Of a stretch of 55,396 nucleotides of DNA, positions 23,772-33,932 are shown one piece after another. The position numbers and the translations under genes were made by a program. This DNA is from an uncultured Chlamydiae bacterium (lineage in GTDB: Bacteria; Chlamydiota; Chlamydiia; Chlamydiales; CACLRR01), in contig CACLRR010000005.1 of assembly GCA_902609415.1 (NCBI GenBank), positions 1 through 55,396 of the forward strand, written 5' to 3'. The number at the start of each line of letters is the position of its first letter. Within the stretch, counting starts at the first letter, position 1. The notes beneath the pieces are model-generated. The model ran no database searches, had not been told where the DNA came from, and saw only the letters and a program-made list of their open reading frames with translations.

Positions 23772-25262
23772 ATGGTAATTTTAAGATTATTTCTACCTCT
23801 GTTTTTCATACTACTTTTTAATAGTTGCATGAAGCATCAGCAGGTTGTTTCAGACCCCTACATTGGAGCTCCAAGTCAGCAATATAAGGTATGGGAAAGC
23901 TCAACATATGAAAATGAACAACTTTGTGGGATCAACCTAAATACAGTAATAGACCTTCCTAATCCATCTGATCAACTCTCACTTATTGATCTATTTTATG
24001 TAGCTCTTAGATCAAGCCCACAATTATCTGGAAGTTTTCAGTATGCAAGGGAATCAGCAGCTCTATATGGTGCTTCACTTTCATCTTATTTTCCAGCGCT
24101 TAGCTTTAATACAGATATTATAACAGAACGTGGTGGAACTATCTTTAATAACACTTATGTTGAAGAACATCTAACCTCTTATGGCCCCAGCATAGGTTTA
24201 GAATATGTTTTGTGGGATTCTGGTGCTCGAAAATCAAATAGTGAATATTTTTTTCAGATGCTTCAAAGCGCCAATTTTAAACATAATCAGCTAATGCAGA
24301 CTGTCCTTCAAGAGGTAGCAAAAAACTATTATGAGATTCTCTATGCAAAAGAACTCTTAAATGCATATGAAACCGATCTTATTCATGCGACTGAAAGTCT
24401 AAAAGCGGCAAACAAAAAATTAGAACATGGAATTATAGGTCAAGAAGACCATCTTCAGACTGAAACACTATACATACAAAAAAAACTCAATTTAATCTCT
24501 CAAAAAAACTATCTCAAAAACGCCTATATTAACTTGCTTGAATCAATGGGAATACCAACAAATTGTAATTTTTTTCTCGGTGAATTTGCGACTAATCCCC
24601 CTCTTGAAATAATTAATGAATCGGAAGATGAATACATCAATATAGCTCACAAAATGCGTCCAGAAATGCTAGCTGCTAAAGCAGAACTTCTAGCAAAGGA
24701 AGCGCAGTTGGAAAATGCTAAATCTAACGAGCTACCAAAAATTAGTCTTAAGGGATCAGGAGGAGAAACATGGTATTCTTCTGGAGAACAGGATAGAGGA
24801 AACTATTCAGTTTCTCTAAGTCTAGGATTTCCTATCTTCTCTGGTTTTTATTTCCAAAATGAAATTGAGGAAAAAGAATCAATGCTTAAAGGTGCAATTG
24901 CACAGCTTAGACAGGTTCAGCTTGAGGTAACTAAAGAGGTGCAAATAGCTATTAACAACTTTACTACAGCAAAGGATTCTCTTGAATTAAGTCAACAATT
25001 TTTCACTCTTGCAGAAAAAGAATATAATGTCATGCTGGCCAAATATGAGGAGGGAACGGTCAACATCCTTGACCTTCTATCAGCCATAGCAAAAGCTTCT
25101 GAAGCTTCTGCTACTCTTGCAAAAGCAAAAAGAGATTATTATGTCTCTATTATTAATTTTAACTTTTCCATAGGTTCGCTTTATGGGACTTATGATTTCA
25201 AACCCACGAGGGATGATGAAGAAGATCATTGTGCACATTTTAATAGTCGTACTTTTGACTAA
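23772..25262 (+). CDS. TolC/OprM-like outer membrane efflux lipoprotein
   Basis: This is the outer-membrane channel of a tripartite efflux pump. The protein is 496 residues. It begins with a lipoprotein signal ending LLFNSC, with Cys19 as the lipidated residue, as in OprM. The body has the TolC-family double repeat of long helices; typical phrases are SYFPALSFN and, near the end, KYEEGTVNILDLLSA. It is the first gene of a three-gene operon; its end overlaps the membrane-fusion gene by 47 bases, which suggests translational coupling. Confidence 0.92.
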   Translation: MVILRLFLPLFFILLFNSCMKHQQVVSDPYIGAPSQQYKVWESSTYENEQLCGINLNTVIDLPNPSDQLSLIDLFYVALRSSPQLSGSFQYARESAALYGASLSSYFPALSFNTDIITERGGTIFNNTYVEEHLTSYGPSIGLEYVLWDSGARKSNSEYFFQMLQSANFKHNQLMQTVLQEVAKNYYEILYAKELLNAYETDLIHATESLKAANKKLEHGIIGQEDHLQTETLYIQKKLNLISQKNYLKNAYINLLESMGIPTNCNFFLGEFATNPPLEIINESEDEYINIAHKMRPEMLAAKAELLAKEAQLENAKSNELPKISLKGSGGETWYSSGEQDRGNYSVSLSLGFPIFSGFYFQNEIEEKESMLKGAIAQLRQVQLEVTKEVQIAINNFTTAKDSLELSQQFFTLAEKEYNVMLAKYEEGTVNILDLLSAIAKASEASATLAKAKRDYYVSIINFNFSIGSLYGTYDFKPTRDDEEDHCAHFNSRTFD

Positions 25263-26304
25263 TTGCGCGAAAGAGAAGCCACAGGAAAAGGCTATAAAAA
25301 AAGTACATAGTTATAGGGTTAGTGGCTCAACTCTTCCCAATGCTATTGATGCATTAGGTCACATTACATCTATTAATTCTGTAGAGATAAAGGCACAAGT
25401 CGAAGGTATGCTTATTGACTCGCACTTTATTGAAGGCACACTAGTAAATGAAGGAGACCTTCTTTTTACCATTGATCCAAGGCAATATATTGCAGCAAGA
25501 GATAAAGCTGCAGCTAATATTCAAGATAATGAGGCTAAGCTAGGTTATGCAAAAGATAGTGTTGAAAGGTATCAACACCTAACTAAAGATAACTACATCT
25601 CTCAACTCGATTTTAAACAATTGAAGAGTGAAATGGAATCTACAATGGCAATGATTGAGCAAAATATAGCAGACCTAGAGCTTGCGCTCATCAACCTTAA
25701 CTATTGTCAAATTAAAGCTCCTTTTCCTGGTATAACCGGAAAGAAATTACTAACAAAAGGAAACCTAATCACCAATAATGGCGAGCCATTACTTACAATA
25801 AAACAAATAGCACCTATCTATATTGATTTTTCGGTCTCTGAAAAACACTTACTAGAAATATCACAAAAACACAAAGAAAAACCATTATCTGTTGAGATAT
25901 ATCCTAAGGACAACCAATCATCTCCTATCTATGCCCAATTACATATGATCAACAACAAAGTTGATGAAAAAACAGGAATGATTGCCCTACGTGCCATTTG
26001 TGAAAATACAGAACAACTACTTTGGCCAGGACAATTTGTAAAATCACGACTTATTCTCAACGAAATTAATAATGCATTCATCGTACCTAATGAATGCATA
26101 GCCCTTGGTCAAAAAGGCCACTATGTCTTTATTATCCGAGAAGATCAAACTGTGAGTTATCAGCAAGTAGAGCTAGGTCTTTCAATAAATGGAATAAAAA
26201 CACAAATTACTAAAGGACTTAAAGATGGTGATCGCATAGTAAGTGAGGGGCTTATTCAAATAAGGAGTGGTGAAAAAGTTGAAATTATTAGGGATGCATC
26301 ATGA
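25216..26304 (+). CDS. RND pump membrane-fusion lipoprotein (MexA-like)
   Basis: This periplasmic adaptor links the RND pump to the outer-membrane channel. The protein is 362 residues from the second of two tandem ATGs that follow GAGGG. It starts with a lipoprotein signal (MKKIIVHILIVVLLTNC). Lipoyl-type half motifs (VEIKAQVEGML and YCQIKAPFPGITG) flank a helical hairpin, and a beta-barrel domain with LLTIKQIAPIYIDFSV follows. It overlaps the pump gene by ATGA (4 bases). The substrate is not evident. Confidence 0.92.
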   Translation: MKKIIVHILIVVLLTNCAKEKPQEKAIKKVHSYRVSGSTLPNAIDALGHITSINSVEIKAQVEGMLIDSHFIEGTLVNEGDLLFTIDPRQYIAARDKAAANIQDNEAKLGYAKDSVERYQHLTKDNYISQLDFKQLKSEMESTMAMIEQNIADLELALINLNYCQIKAPFPGITGKKLLTKGNLITNNGEPLLTIKQIAPIYIDFSVSEKHLLEISQKHKEKPLSVEIYPKDNQSSPIYAQLHMINNKVDEKTGMIALRAICENTEQLLWPGQFVKSRLILNEINNAFIVPNECIALGQKGHYVFIIREDQTVSYQQVELGLSINGIKTQITKGLKDGDRIVSEGLIQIRSGEKVEIIRDAS

Positions 26305-29300
26305 ATATATCTAAACCGTTTATCCACAGACCCGTCTTTACAGTACTTATTATGACGACGATCATCTTTTTTGGTGTTCTCTGTTATTTTAAGCTTCCTG
26401 TCTCTAGTCTCCCACAGATCCAGTATCCTACAATCACAGTTAACACCTCGTACCCTGGAGCTACAGCAGAACAGATATCGCGACTTGTAACAATGCCTTT
26501 AGAAAGGCAATTCATGCAAATGCAAGGGATAAAGATTGTCACCTCCGACAACACCTATGAGAGCTCCGCTATAACCTTAACCTTTCAGATGAATAAGGAT
26601 ATCAATACTGCAGCTGAAGAAGTACAAGAAGCTATTCAAAAAGCAAGTGGTGAACTTCCAAATAACCTTCCTTCACTTCCAAACTATTCAAAAGTAAATC
26701 CTTCCGATACCCCTATATTCTTTCTTGTAGTTCACTCACCTGTCATAAATCCTGCTACAATTTATGAATATGCATATAGCTTCTTAGGACTTCAAGTAAG
26801 TACTGCAGAAGGTATTGCTAAAATCCAGATGTATGGGTCCCCTTATGCAGCAAGAGTAGAAATTGATCCACAGGAAATTGCTGCTAAATCAATAACCTTA
26901 CAAGAAATTGCAAATGCTATAAATTCAGCAAATACGCAGCAACCAACAGGTAAATTCTATTCTGCAACCTCAAGTATTCCAACAAATCTTGATGGAGAAT
27001 TACAAAAAGCAGAAGAATACAATAATATCATTGTAAAGATGGTAGATGGGCAACCTGTAAGAATTGGAGATATTGGTGTATGTAAGGATAGTCTACAAAA
27101 TAACAAACAAACATTTACATGGACATCAAAAGAAGACCCATCAGGGCAGGGTGCGGCTGTACTGGCTCTTTTTAGAGAGATAGGGTATAATACAGTAAAG
27201 GCCTCTAATAATGTATATGCTCTTCTTGAAAAACTAAAAAATCAAATCCCAGATGGCCTTACATTAACTGTTCCCTTCACTCTTTCCAAATGGATTTTAC
27301 AAGCAATAGATGATGTAAAAATGACACTCTATATAGCCTTCCTTCTTGTAATTGTAGTAGTTTACATATACCTTGGGAAATTAAGAAATACTGCAATACC
27401 AATCATCACCCTCCCCATCATCTTTTGCGGTACATTTGCTCTAATGTATATCTTTGGATATAGCCTAAATATACTTACCTTATCTGCTCTAACATTATCA
27501 ATTGGATTTTTAGTTGATGATGCAATTGTTGTTATTGAAAACATTGTAAGATGGGCCCAGGAGAGTTCAGCTTCCCCCTACCAAGCCGCCCTATATGGGG
27601 CAAAACAAATTATGATGACAGTGGTTTCCATTTCACTTTGTTTGACTGCAGTGTTTATACCTATGTTGTATTTAGAAGGTGCAGTAGGAGAGCTTTTTCA
27701 CGAGTTTGCAGCTGTTGTCATAATTGCAGTGCTTATTTCTGCATTTGTTTCTCTCTCTCTTACACCTATGTTATCTAGTCGATTTATTCCTCCCTATAAT
27801 CATACACATCAAACACGAATGGAATGTTTTTCAATGCGTCTCAATGAAAAACTGTTATCGATCTATGAAAGAATGTTAGCTTTTCTTCTAACCCATAAGT
27901 TCTCAGTCCTTATCGCTTCACTATGTAGTGTTATAGCATCAGGATTTATTTATTTATCAATGCCCAAAGAGTTTTTACCACAGTACGATCTTGGTATTAT
28001 TGAATGTTTTGCACAATCAAAAAGTGGCACCTCACCTGAAAAAATGAAAAGCTATATAATGAAAGTTGCTGAGCGTGGTGTTAAAAATGACTTCGTATCA
28101 GCAATGGCAAGTATTTCTGGTACTCCTACAGATAATCAGGCTATTTTCTTTTATAACCTTGTTGATAGAGATAAAAGAAAGAGCATTTGGGAATGTATGG
28201 CAGAGCTTCAAAAACAAATGGATGAGGAGGTTGGGGTACAAATTGTTCAGAAACCCTACCCTCTTATCAATCTTCAAGTTGGAAGCCTTACTGCAGGAAA
28301 AGCCTCTTATCAATATATCCTCCAAAGTTTTAATACAGAGTCTCTTTTTTCAAGCTCACAAACCCTCATAGATGCCCTCAAAAAAGAACCCCTTTTATCA
28401 AATGTTACAACGAACTTTGAGCCCTATAGCCCTATGCTTAAAGTCCATATTCAGAGAGATAGAGCCCACTCCTATTCTAATCTTGATGCAACAACAATAG
28501 AAAGAGCCTTTACACAAGCCTATGGAGAAACCTATATCTCTAAAATGAATACAACTCAAAATATGTACTATGTAATTTTAGAGTTAAAAGATCACTATCT
28601 AGAAGGTCCTGAAGATATACCAAATCTCTATTTGGGTAATATGAACTACATGATCAATATGAATTCAGTTATTGAGTCTAAAATGACCTCATCACCCTCT
28701 GTAATCACTAGGTTAAATGGTCTTCCCTCAGTAATTCTTCAATTTGATACTGCAAAGGGTGTTCCAATTAGTAAGGCCTTAGAAAAAGTAGAGGAAATAG
28801 CGTCAAACCTACTTCCTCCTGATGTTATCAAATCGATATCAGGTAATGCGGAAGAATTTGAAAAATCAATTATAAGAATGATGATGCTTTTTGTACTTGC
28901 CGTTTTTGTAGTCTATATCATCCTAGGCATTCTATATGAAAACTTCATCTTCCCTGTAGCTCCTCTTTCAGCTATTCCTGTAGCGCTACTTGGTGGTCTA
29001 CTTTCACTCCTTATCTTTAATCAGCCACTTTCTATCTTTGCAAATATTGGACTTATCATGCTTTTGGGCATAGTGATGAAAAATGGAATCCTGATTGTTG
29101 ATTTTGCATTAGAAAAAATGGAAAAAGAGTGTCTTCCAGCGCATGAAGCAGTATACTATGCAGCACTAACACGTTTTAGGCCGATTCTAATGACAACTCT
29201 TGCAGCTATGATGGGAGCTGTACCTATAGCGCTTGGTATAGGTGGAGCTGCAGCTGCAGGAAGAGCACCCCTAGGAATTGCAGTCCTTGGAGGTCTTGTC

Positions 29301-29426
29301 TTTTCCCAGGCTGTCACTCTCTTTGTTGTCCCTGTAGCCTTTATTTACATCGAGAAAATCAATTCATTCTTTAAAACCAGATTTCAACTCTTTCAAGACT
29401 TTGATGAAACAGAAGAAGATGAGTAA
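26301..29426 (+). CDS. RND family inner-membrane efflux pump (MexB-like)
   Basis: This is the proton-driven pump component, of the HAE-1 type. The protein is 1041 residues, full length. It begins FIHRPVFTVLIM and has LPQIQYPTITVNTSYPGA typical of the family. The proton-relay Asp pair is in GFLVDDAIVVIEN, and the essential Lys in IVMKNGILIVDFA. A Gly/Ala-rich GIGGAAAAGRAPLGIAV precedes the final helix. Substrates probably include drugs or detergents, which cannot be read from the sequence. It ends the operon; a terminator lies at 29461-29498. Confidence 0.95.
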   Translation: MNISKPFIHRPVFTVLIMTTIIFFGVLCYFKLPVSSLPQIQYPTITVNTSYPGATAEQISRLVTMPLERQFMQMQGIKIVTSDNTYESSAITLTFQMNKDINTAAEEVQEAIQKASGELPNNLPSLPNYSKVNPSDTPIFFLVVHSPVINPATIYEYAYSFLGLQVSTAEGIAKIQMYGSPYAARVEIDPQEIAAKSITLQEIANAINSANTQQPTGKFYSATSSIPTNLDGELQKAEEYNNIIVKMVDGQPVRIGDIGVCKDSLQNNKQTFTWTSKEDPSGQGAAVLALFREIGYNTVKASNNVYALLEKLKNQIPDGLTLTVPFTLSKWILQAIDDVKMTLYIAFLLVIVVVYIYLGKLRNTAIPIITLPIIFCGTFALMYIFGYSLNILTLSALTLSIGFLVDDAIVVIENIVRWAQESSASPYQAALYGAKQIMMTVVSISLCLTAVFIPMLYLEGAVGELFHEFAAVVIIAVLISAFVSLSLTPMLSSRFIPPYNHTHQTRMECFSMRLNEKLLSIYERMLAFLLTHKFSVLIASLCSVIASGFIYLSMPKEFLPQYDLGIIECFAQSKSGTSPEKMKSYIMKVAERGVKNDFVSAMASISGTPTDNQAIFFYNLVDRDKRKSIWECMAELQKQMDEEVGVQIVQKPYPLINLQVGSLTAGKASYQYILQSFNTESLFSSSQTLIDALKKEPLLSNVTTNFEPYSPMLKVHIQRDRAHSYSNLDATTIERAFTQAYGETYISKMNTTQNMYYVILELKDHYLEGPEDIPNLYLGNMNYMINMNSVIESKMTSSPSVITRLNGLPSVILQFDTAKGVPISKALEKVEEIASNLLPPDVIKSISGNAEEFEKSIIRMMMLFVLAVFVVYIILGILYENFIFPVAPLSAIPVALLGGLLSLLIFNQPLSIFANIGLIMLLGIVMKNGILIVDFALEKMEKECLPAHEAVYYAALTRFRPILMTTLAAMMGAVPIALGIGGAAAAGRAPLGIAVLGGLVFSQAVTLFVVPVAFIYIEKINSFFKTRFQLFQDFDETEEDE

Positions 29427-29460
29427 TTTTTAGAATTTTCACATTCAAATAAGAATTCTC

Positions 29461-29498
29461 AGAGCGATGATTAAGTCCTTGTTAATACGCTCTTCTTT
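29461..29498 (+). terminator. Intrinsic terminator of efflux operon
   Basis: AGAGCG pairs with CGCTCT, ATTAA with TTAAT around GTCCTTG, and TCTTTTT follows. Confidence 0.8.
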
Positions 29499-29627
29499 TT
29501 GCATTAAACCAAAAAGAATCAACATACTCTGAAGGTTAACTCCATGATACTCTTTAAATAAAAAAAAACATTTACATTTATTCATTGTTTTATAAAATCT
29601 TTACTTAAAATTTATTAGAGAGAAAAA

Positions 29628-31388
29628 ATGATACCCGCTACAGCTTCAGTCTCAAGTGTGTTTTTAGACACATCTTCTCATGGAATTAAGGAACTCTGGG
29701 CTCAAGAAAAACCTAAATTTCAAAATCAACTTTTTCTAACGACTTCAATGACACATTTTATCTATGAAATTATAAAAAATGAACAACCAGCAGAAATACA
29801 GCTAGAGTTTTTTAGAGATTTAGGTGCCTATATTGAACGTATTGAAGTTTTGTCAGATGAGGATTTATACACTCTAGAGTGTGCGCTTTTAGCACAATTA
29901 TCTGCTGATATTCAGCTAGAACAAATACGTATGGTTACGCAACTACTTAAATTTCAAAACCAACGTAGTGCAGCTCTTCAATGTTGTCTAACGACCTCAA
30001 TGACACATTTTATCTATGAAATTATAAAAAATGAACAACCAGAAGAAATACAGCTAGCGTTTTTTAGAAAGTTAGCTGACTATATTGAACGTATTGAAGT
30101 TTTGTCAGATGAGGATTTACATACTCTAGAAGGTGGGCTTTTAGCACAATTATCTCCAGATATCCAGCTAGAACAAATACGTATGGTTACACAGCTAACT
30201 AGGGAGTTTACAGACCGTTTCTTTACCAGTAAAAATAAAATTAAACTCCTATATTCATTTATAGTCACCTATCCAGCAATTGCTCTTCCCCTATTTGATA
30301 GCTTAATTAGATATTTTAATCTAAATTTTAAGCTGCATATTCTAGGTAAAAACATTCAAGTAGGAAAAATTGAAGATCCTTTAAAAGATCGTAAACACTA
30401 CTATTTTCTTTCTCTAGTCAATAAGTTACATGAAGATTGGAGACATACATCGGAGCCTTGGATCTCTCATGCTCTATTAGGAGATTTAAGGAATCTTGAA
30501 ATATTTTTTGCGACAGTAAGTTCTTCTGGACGATTACTCGATAATTCTTGTAGTAAAATAGGACGCGGGAGCTATGGGGATGTTTATGCTCTTGCATCTC
30601 AACATTTTAGAACCATGCCAAGATTTCAATTAGCAGTTAAAGTAATGAATGAAGATGAAGAACTAGATGAAACTATAAGAGAAGCCTCATGGCTAGATAA
30701 ATTAGGCTCTTCTACGTATGTCGTTGATATTATAAATCTTTATCCTTTTGGTGGAATAGTAATAGAAAGATGGGGAGTGGATTTATATCAGTTTTCAAAA
30801 GATAGAAAATTACCGATACATATGATAGCTCATATAACACATCAACTGATGTATGCTCTCATAGACCTTAAAAAATGTCAGGTTGTGCATTGTGACCTAA
30901 AGCCTGGCAATGTTCTTATTGATCAAAATTCATTAGGAATAAAATTTGCAGATGTGGGTTTAGCTGCTAATATTGGAGATAAAGCACCTGCTAATTCTAA
31001 AATTACTCGTTGGTACGCCCCACCTAATTATATTCGACAAATAGATGGTGATGTGGTCATCCTTCCACAAGCTGATTGGTGGTCAGTAGGCTGTATTATT
31101 GTTGAATTAGTAACTCATAAGCCTCTTTTTACTATCCCTACAATGGATAGCGACGTTTTTTCATCGGAAGAAAAATATATACAACACACAGATAGAATAT
31201 TTGCTTCCGCACTTGGGACAGAGAGTGGGTCAGAGACTCCCAAACTGGTTAGTATAATTAAGTCATCAGTAACTGAGGATGAAAGAGACTCCCCTCTTGT
31301 AAACAAGATCTGTCGCGTAGCCATTGGCATGCTACAAATAGAACCTGATAAAAGATTAGATCCTGAAGTGGTTATAGCTGATTTTTAA
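29628..31388 (+). CDS. Eukaryote-like Ser/Thr kinase with N-terminal duplication
   Basis: The protein is 586 residues. Residues 30-107 and 108-190 are two near-identical copies of a helical unit (LTTSMTHFIYEIIKNEQP, then YIERIEVLSDEDL). A kinase domain begins at about 309: glycine loop IGRGSYGDVYAL (311-322), Lys338 in AVKV, Glu352, catalytic loop VHCDLKPGNVL (420-430), DVG at 442-444 in place of DFG, RWYAPP in place of RWYAPE, and DWWSVGCIIVEL. The core Lys, Asp, Asn and metal Asp are kept, so it may be active, but HCD for HRD implies no activation-loop phosphorylation. RWYAP is typical of eukaryotic CDK/MAPK. It is a candidate host-directed effector; the secretion signal is unknown. Confidence 0.88.
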   Translation: MIPATASVSSVFLDTSSHGIKELWAQEKPKFQNQLFLTTSMTHFIYEIIKNEQPAEIQLEFFRDLGAYIERIEVLSDEDLYTLECALLAQLSADIQLEQIRMVTQLLKFQNQRSAALQCCLTTSMTHFIYEIIKNEQPEEIQLAFFRKLADYIERIEVLSDEDLHTLEGGLLAQLSPDIQLEQIRMVTQLTREFTDRFFTSKNKIKLLYSFIVTYPAIALPLFDSLIRYFNLNFKLHILGKNIQVGKIEDPLKDRKHYYFLSLVNKLHEDWRHTSEPWISHALLGDLRNLEIFFATVSSSGRLLDNSCSKIGRGSYGDVYALASQHFRTMPRFQLAVKVMNEDEELDETIREASWLDKLGSSTYVVDIINLYPFGGIVIERWGVDLYQFSKDRKLPIHMIAHITHQLMYALIDLKKCQVVHCDLKPGNVLIDQNSLGIKFADVGLAANIGDKAPANSKITRWYAPPNYIRQIDGDVVILPQADWWSVGCIIVELVTHKPLFTIPTMDSDVFSSEEKYIQHTDRIFASALGTESGSETPKLVSIIKSSVTEDERDSPLVNKICRVAIGMLQIEPDKRLDPEVVIADF

Positions 31389-31436
31389 GCTATTACAACT
31401 TTGTTTTATATTATTATCTTGCTAGCTTGTAAGATT

Positions 31437-32864
31437 TTACCGTGTACGCTTTCCTCTAGCTCTACCAGAACTACGCTTCTTTACCTTGATAAATTGACCT
31501 TTAACTGAACTAGCTGCTCTAGAAGAATTCTGCGAAAAGTTGCCTTTGCTACCCTTACCCCTAGGCTTCTTCTCTTCAATACGATTAGAGACCTTCTTTC
31601 TAGAAGTGCCGCGTTTAGATTTGACCTTATCTCCTGAAAATTTCTTCTCTGATCTAATTCTACTAGAAGCTGATGAACCTCTAGTTTTTCTAGTAGACTT
31701 AGTTTTAATTGCTCCGTTAGGCTTTGGTTCTAATCCTTCAACTGTATGAGTTGTTAATGAAGACCCAAAGCTTTTTTGGATTTTAGATACTCTATTATTT
31801 TCTCTATAAGTAGCAAAAGTTATAGCAATCCCCTGGGAGCCGGCTCTACCTGTTCTTCCTATACGGTGTACGTAGTCCTCCTCCTGATAAGGAAGATCAA
31901 CATTAAAAACATGAGAAAGCTGAGGAATATCTATTCCCCTAGCTGCCACATCGGTTGCTACTAAAAATCTTGTTTTTCCCTGCCTTAGCCTATCAATTGT
32001 CTTTGTGCGCTGCCTTTGCCTAATATCCCCATGAAGAGCCTCTGTTCTAAAGCCTTTACCTTTAAGTTCATGGGCTAGATCATCAGCTTGTACTTTTGTA
32101 GATGTAAATACAATTGCCTGATCAATAGTATCATCATCTAACAGATTATCTAACAGCTGCATCTTGTGGTTCCAACCATCAACATAATACAGTCTTTGAT
32201 CAATCTTAGGTTTATCCTTTTCTTCTAGCTCTGTTTTAATAAGAAAGGGATTGGTTTGTAGCGTTTCTGATATTTTTTTAATCTTTGTATCAATGGTAGC
32301 CGAAAATAATAAAGTTTGTCTTCTGCGCGGTAAACGTCTTGCTATTTTCTTTACAGGCTCAATAAAACCCATATCAAGCATTCTATCAGCTTCATCAAGC
32401 ACAAAAGTTTTAACTTGAGACAGATCGATACGTCCATTATCCATCTGATCAATTAATCTACCCGGTGTAGCAACTAATATATCATAAGGTCTTGAGAGAA
32501 TTTTCCTCTGAAGTGGGTATGGCACCCCTCCATATATACACGCTGTAGTCACTTTTGACATATGTTGACTATACTTGTTTGCAGCATCTGCTACTTGTAT
32601 AGCAAGCTCTCTAGTAGGAACAAGAACAAGAAGTCTAGGACCTTTTTTTTTGTTTTCAAGAGGAGAATTTATAAGCATGTCTAAAGCAGGTAAAATAAAT
32701 GATGCAGTCTTCCCTGTTCCTGTCGCAGCAGAAGCAATTAAGTCACCCCCCTCTAGTGCTTTAGGGATGGCCAGTTTTTGAATCGGTGTAGGCTTTTTAT
32801 ACCCTATTTCTGATAGTGTCTTAATTAACTTCTTGTCTAAAGCTGAATCATCAAATGTTTTCAC
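31437..32864 (-). CDS. DEAD-box RNA helicase (RhlE-like)
   Basis: This ATP-dependent RNA helicase remodels RNA, often in cold adaptation, ribosome assembly or decay. The protein is 475 residues. It has the Q motif (KPTPIQKLAIP), Walker A ATGTGKT, DEAD in FVLDEADRMLD, SAT, and HRIGRTGRAG. The last 100 residues are strongly basic and Ser/Lys/Arg-rich (ending RSSGRARGKRTR) and probably bind RNA. The gene is convergent with the kinase gene, with about 50 bases between. The position near the cold-shock genes may be coincidental. Confidence 0.93.
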   Translation of the reverse strand: MKTFDDSALDKKLIKTLSEIGYKKPTPIQKLAIPKALEGGDLIASAATGTGKTASFILPALDMLINSPLENKKKGPRLLVLVPTRELAIQVADAANKYSQHMSKVTTACIYGGVPYPLQRKILSRPYDILVATPGRLIDQMDNGRIDLSQVKTFVLDEADRMLDMGFIEPVKKIARRLPRRRQTLLFSATIDTKIKKISETLQTNPFLIKTELEEKDKPKIDQRLYYVDGWNHKMQLLDNLLDDDTIDQAIVFTSTKVQADDLAHELKGKGFRTEALHGDIRQRQRTKTIDRLRQGKTRFLVATDVAARGIDIPQLSHVFNVDLPYQEEDYVHRIGRTGRAGSQGIAITFATYRENNRVSKIQKSFGSSLTTHTVEGLEPKPNGAIKTKSTRKTRGSSASSRIRSEKKFSGDKVKSKRGTSRKKVSNRIEEKKPRGKGSKGNFSQNSSRAASSVKGQFIKVKKRSSGRARGKRTR

Positions 32865-32903
32865 AATACCTCACTAATTAGGCAGATAGTGTACCTAAAA
32901 TTA

Positions 32904-33905
32904 CTAATTTGTACCAGAGTTACTTTCGTCAATCAAAGAATAAACAGCATCCATATCGATCATTAATGCTCCTCCACACCTAAAACCACCTTTTTGTTTA
33001 ATGAGGTCGTTATATGAAATTTTTAATTCGCTATTATCTACTAATCCTTCTCTACTAACGCTGACTTTATCACTGAAAAATCGACTTATATCACAAGGAT
33101 CCTCATTAAATTGATCCACTAAAAATGCATTTAACTCATTTTCAGAAAAGCCGCCATCTTCTAATCCATATCCAAAATACTTTTGGACACCATCTACATA
33201 TGAAAAAGCAACATTATAACCACCTAGATAACCCAATAAATGTTTACTAACATAATGCTCAGTGTTTGAAAAATAAACTACTTCTCCATCATAAAGAGGG
33301 CGCTCTCCTATAGTTCCCATTCCACATCTAAAAAGTCTATGCTTTATGAATCTAGATACTGAGGATTTATTAATATCACCAGATAAGCACATTCTATTAT
33401 CCAATAATTTATTGAACTGATCTTCTGTTAGCACCTTACGTAAACTTCTTAATATGCCAATCTGTATTGAGATTGCACAATCAACAAACATCAACTCATG
33501 TCCCAAAATATCAATAGCATGTGATGGTGAAACCTCTGTTTTCAGATCATATTCCATAGGTGACTCTAAGGTAGGTTGTTCAAACACCTTAGGTGCAAGA
33601 CCTATCAAACAACAATCTCTCTTCTTCAGCCAAGTTAAACGGGTTTTGCAACCATTATCTTCTAGTTGTTGCATATACTCGCTGGGATACCACAAACCAC
33701 CTTTGAGTGCTTCTAAACGAGTTGACCTACATTCCTCTTTTGTTTGTCTAAGTCTTGAATTATACTCAGAACAAATTGTTTGAAACTCCTCAAAAAATAA
33801 ATGATTAATACTTTCCTGTGATAATTTTGTATCAGTAGTTTCAGGTTTGGCGCAAGCCACCGGTCTTAGTATAGTTGAAGTTGAATCAGCATTTAGGCGT
33901 TCCAT
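32904..33905 (-). CDS. Transglutaminase-like (Tgl-type) hypothetical protein
   Basis: The protein is 333 residues with no signal peptide. The C-terminal half resembles bacterial protein-glutamine gamma-glutamyltransferases of papain-like fold: FVDCAISIQIGILRSL with Cys143, then LYDGEVVYFSNTEHYVSKHLLGYLGGYNV with His217 and His222, then YFGYGLEDGGFSENEL. A Cys near a long helix followed by a DGEVVYF strand and a GYNV turn is the pattern I rely on; it is from memory and needs a profile search. Residues 1-120 are helical and charged. Such a fold would suggest a protein-modifying effector. The start near 33905 has GGAGG-like sequence absent, so it is not certain. Confidence 0.55.
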   Translation of the reverse strand: MERLNADSTSTILRPVACAKPETTDTKLSQESINHLFFEEFQTICSEYNSRLRQTKEECRSTRLEALKGGLWYPSEYMQQLEDNGCKTRLTWLKKRDCCLIGLAPKVFEQPTLESPMEYDLKTEVSPSHAIDILGHELMFVDCAISIQIGILRSLRKVLTEDQFNKLLDNRMCLSGDINKSSVSRFIKHRLFRCGMGTIGERPLYDGEVVYFSNTEHYVSKHLLGYLGGYNVAFSYVDGVQKYFGYGLEDGGFSENELNAFLVDQFNEDPCDISRFFSDKVSVSREGLVDNSELKISYNDLIKQKGGFRCGGALMIDMDAVYSLIDESNSGTN

Positions 33906-33932
33906 GGAGGAAATTATAAAGCAATCGTAGGT

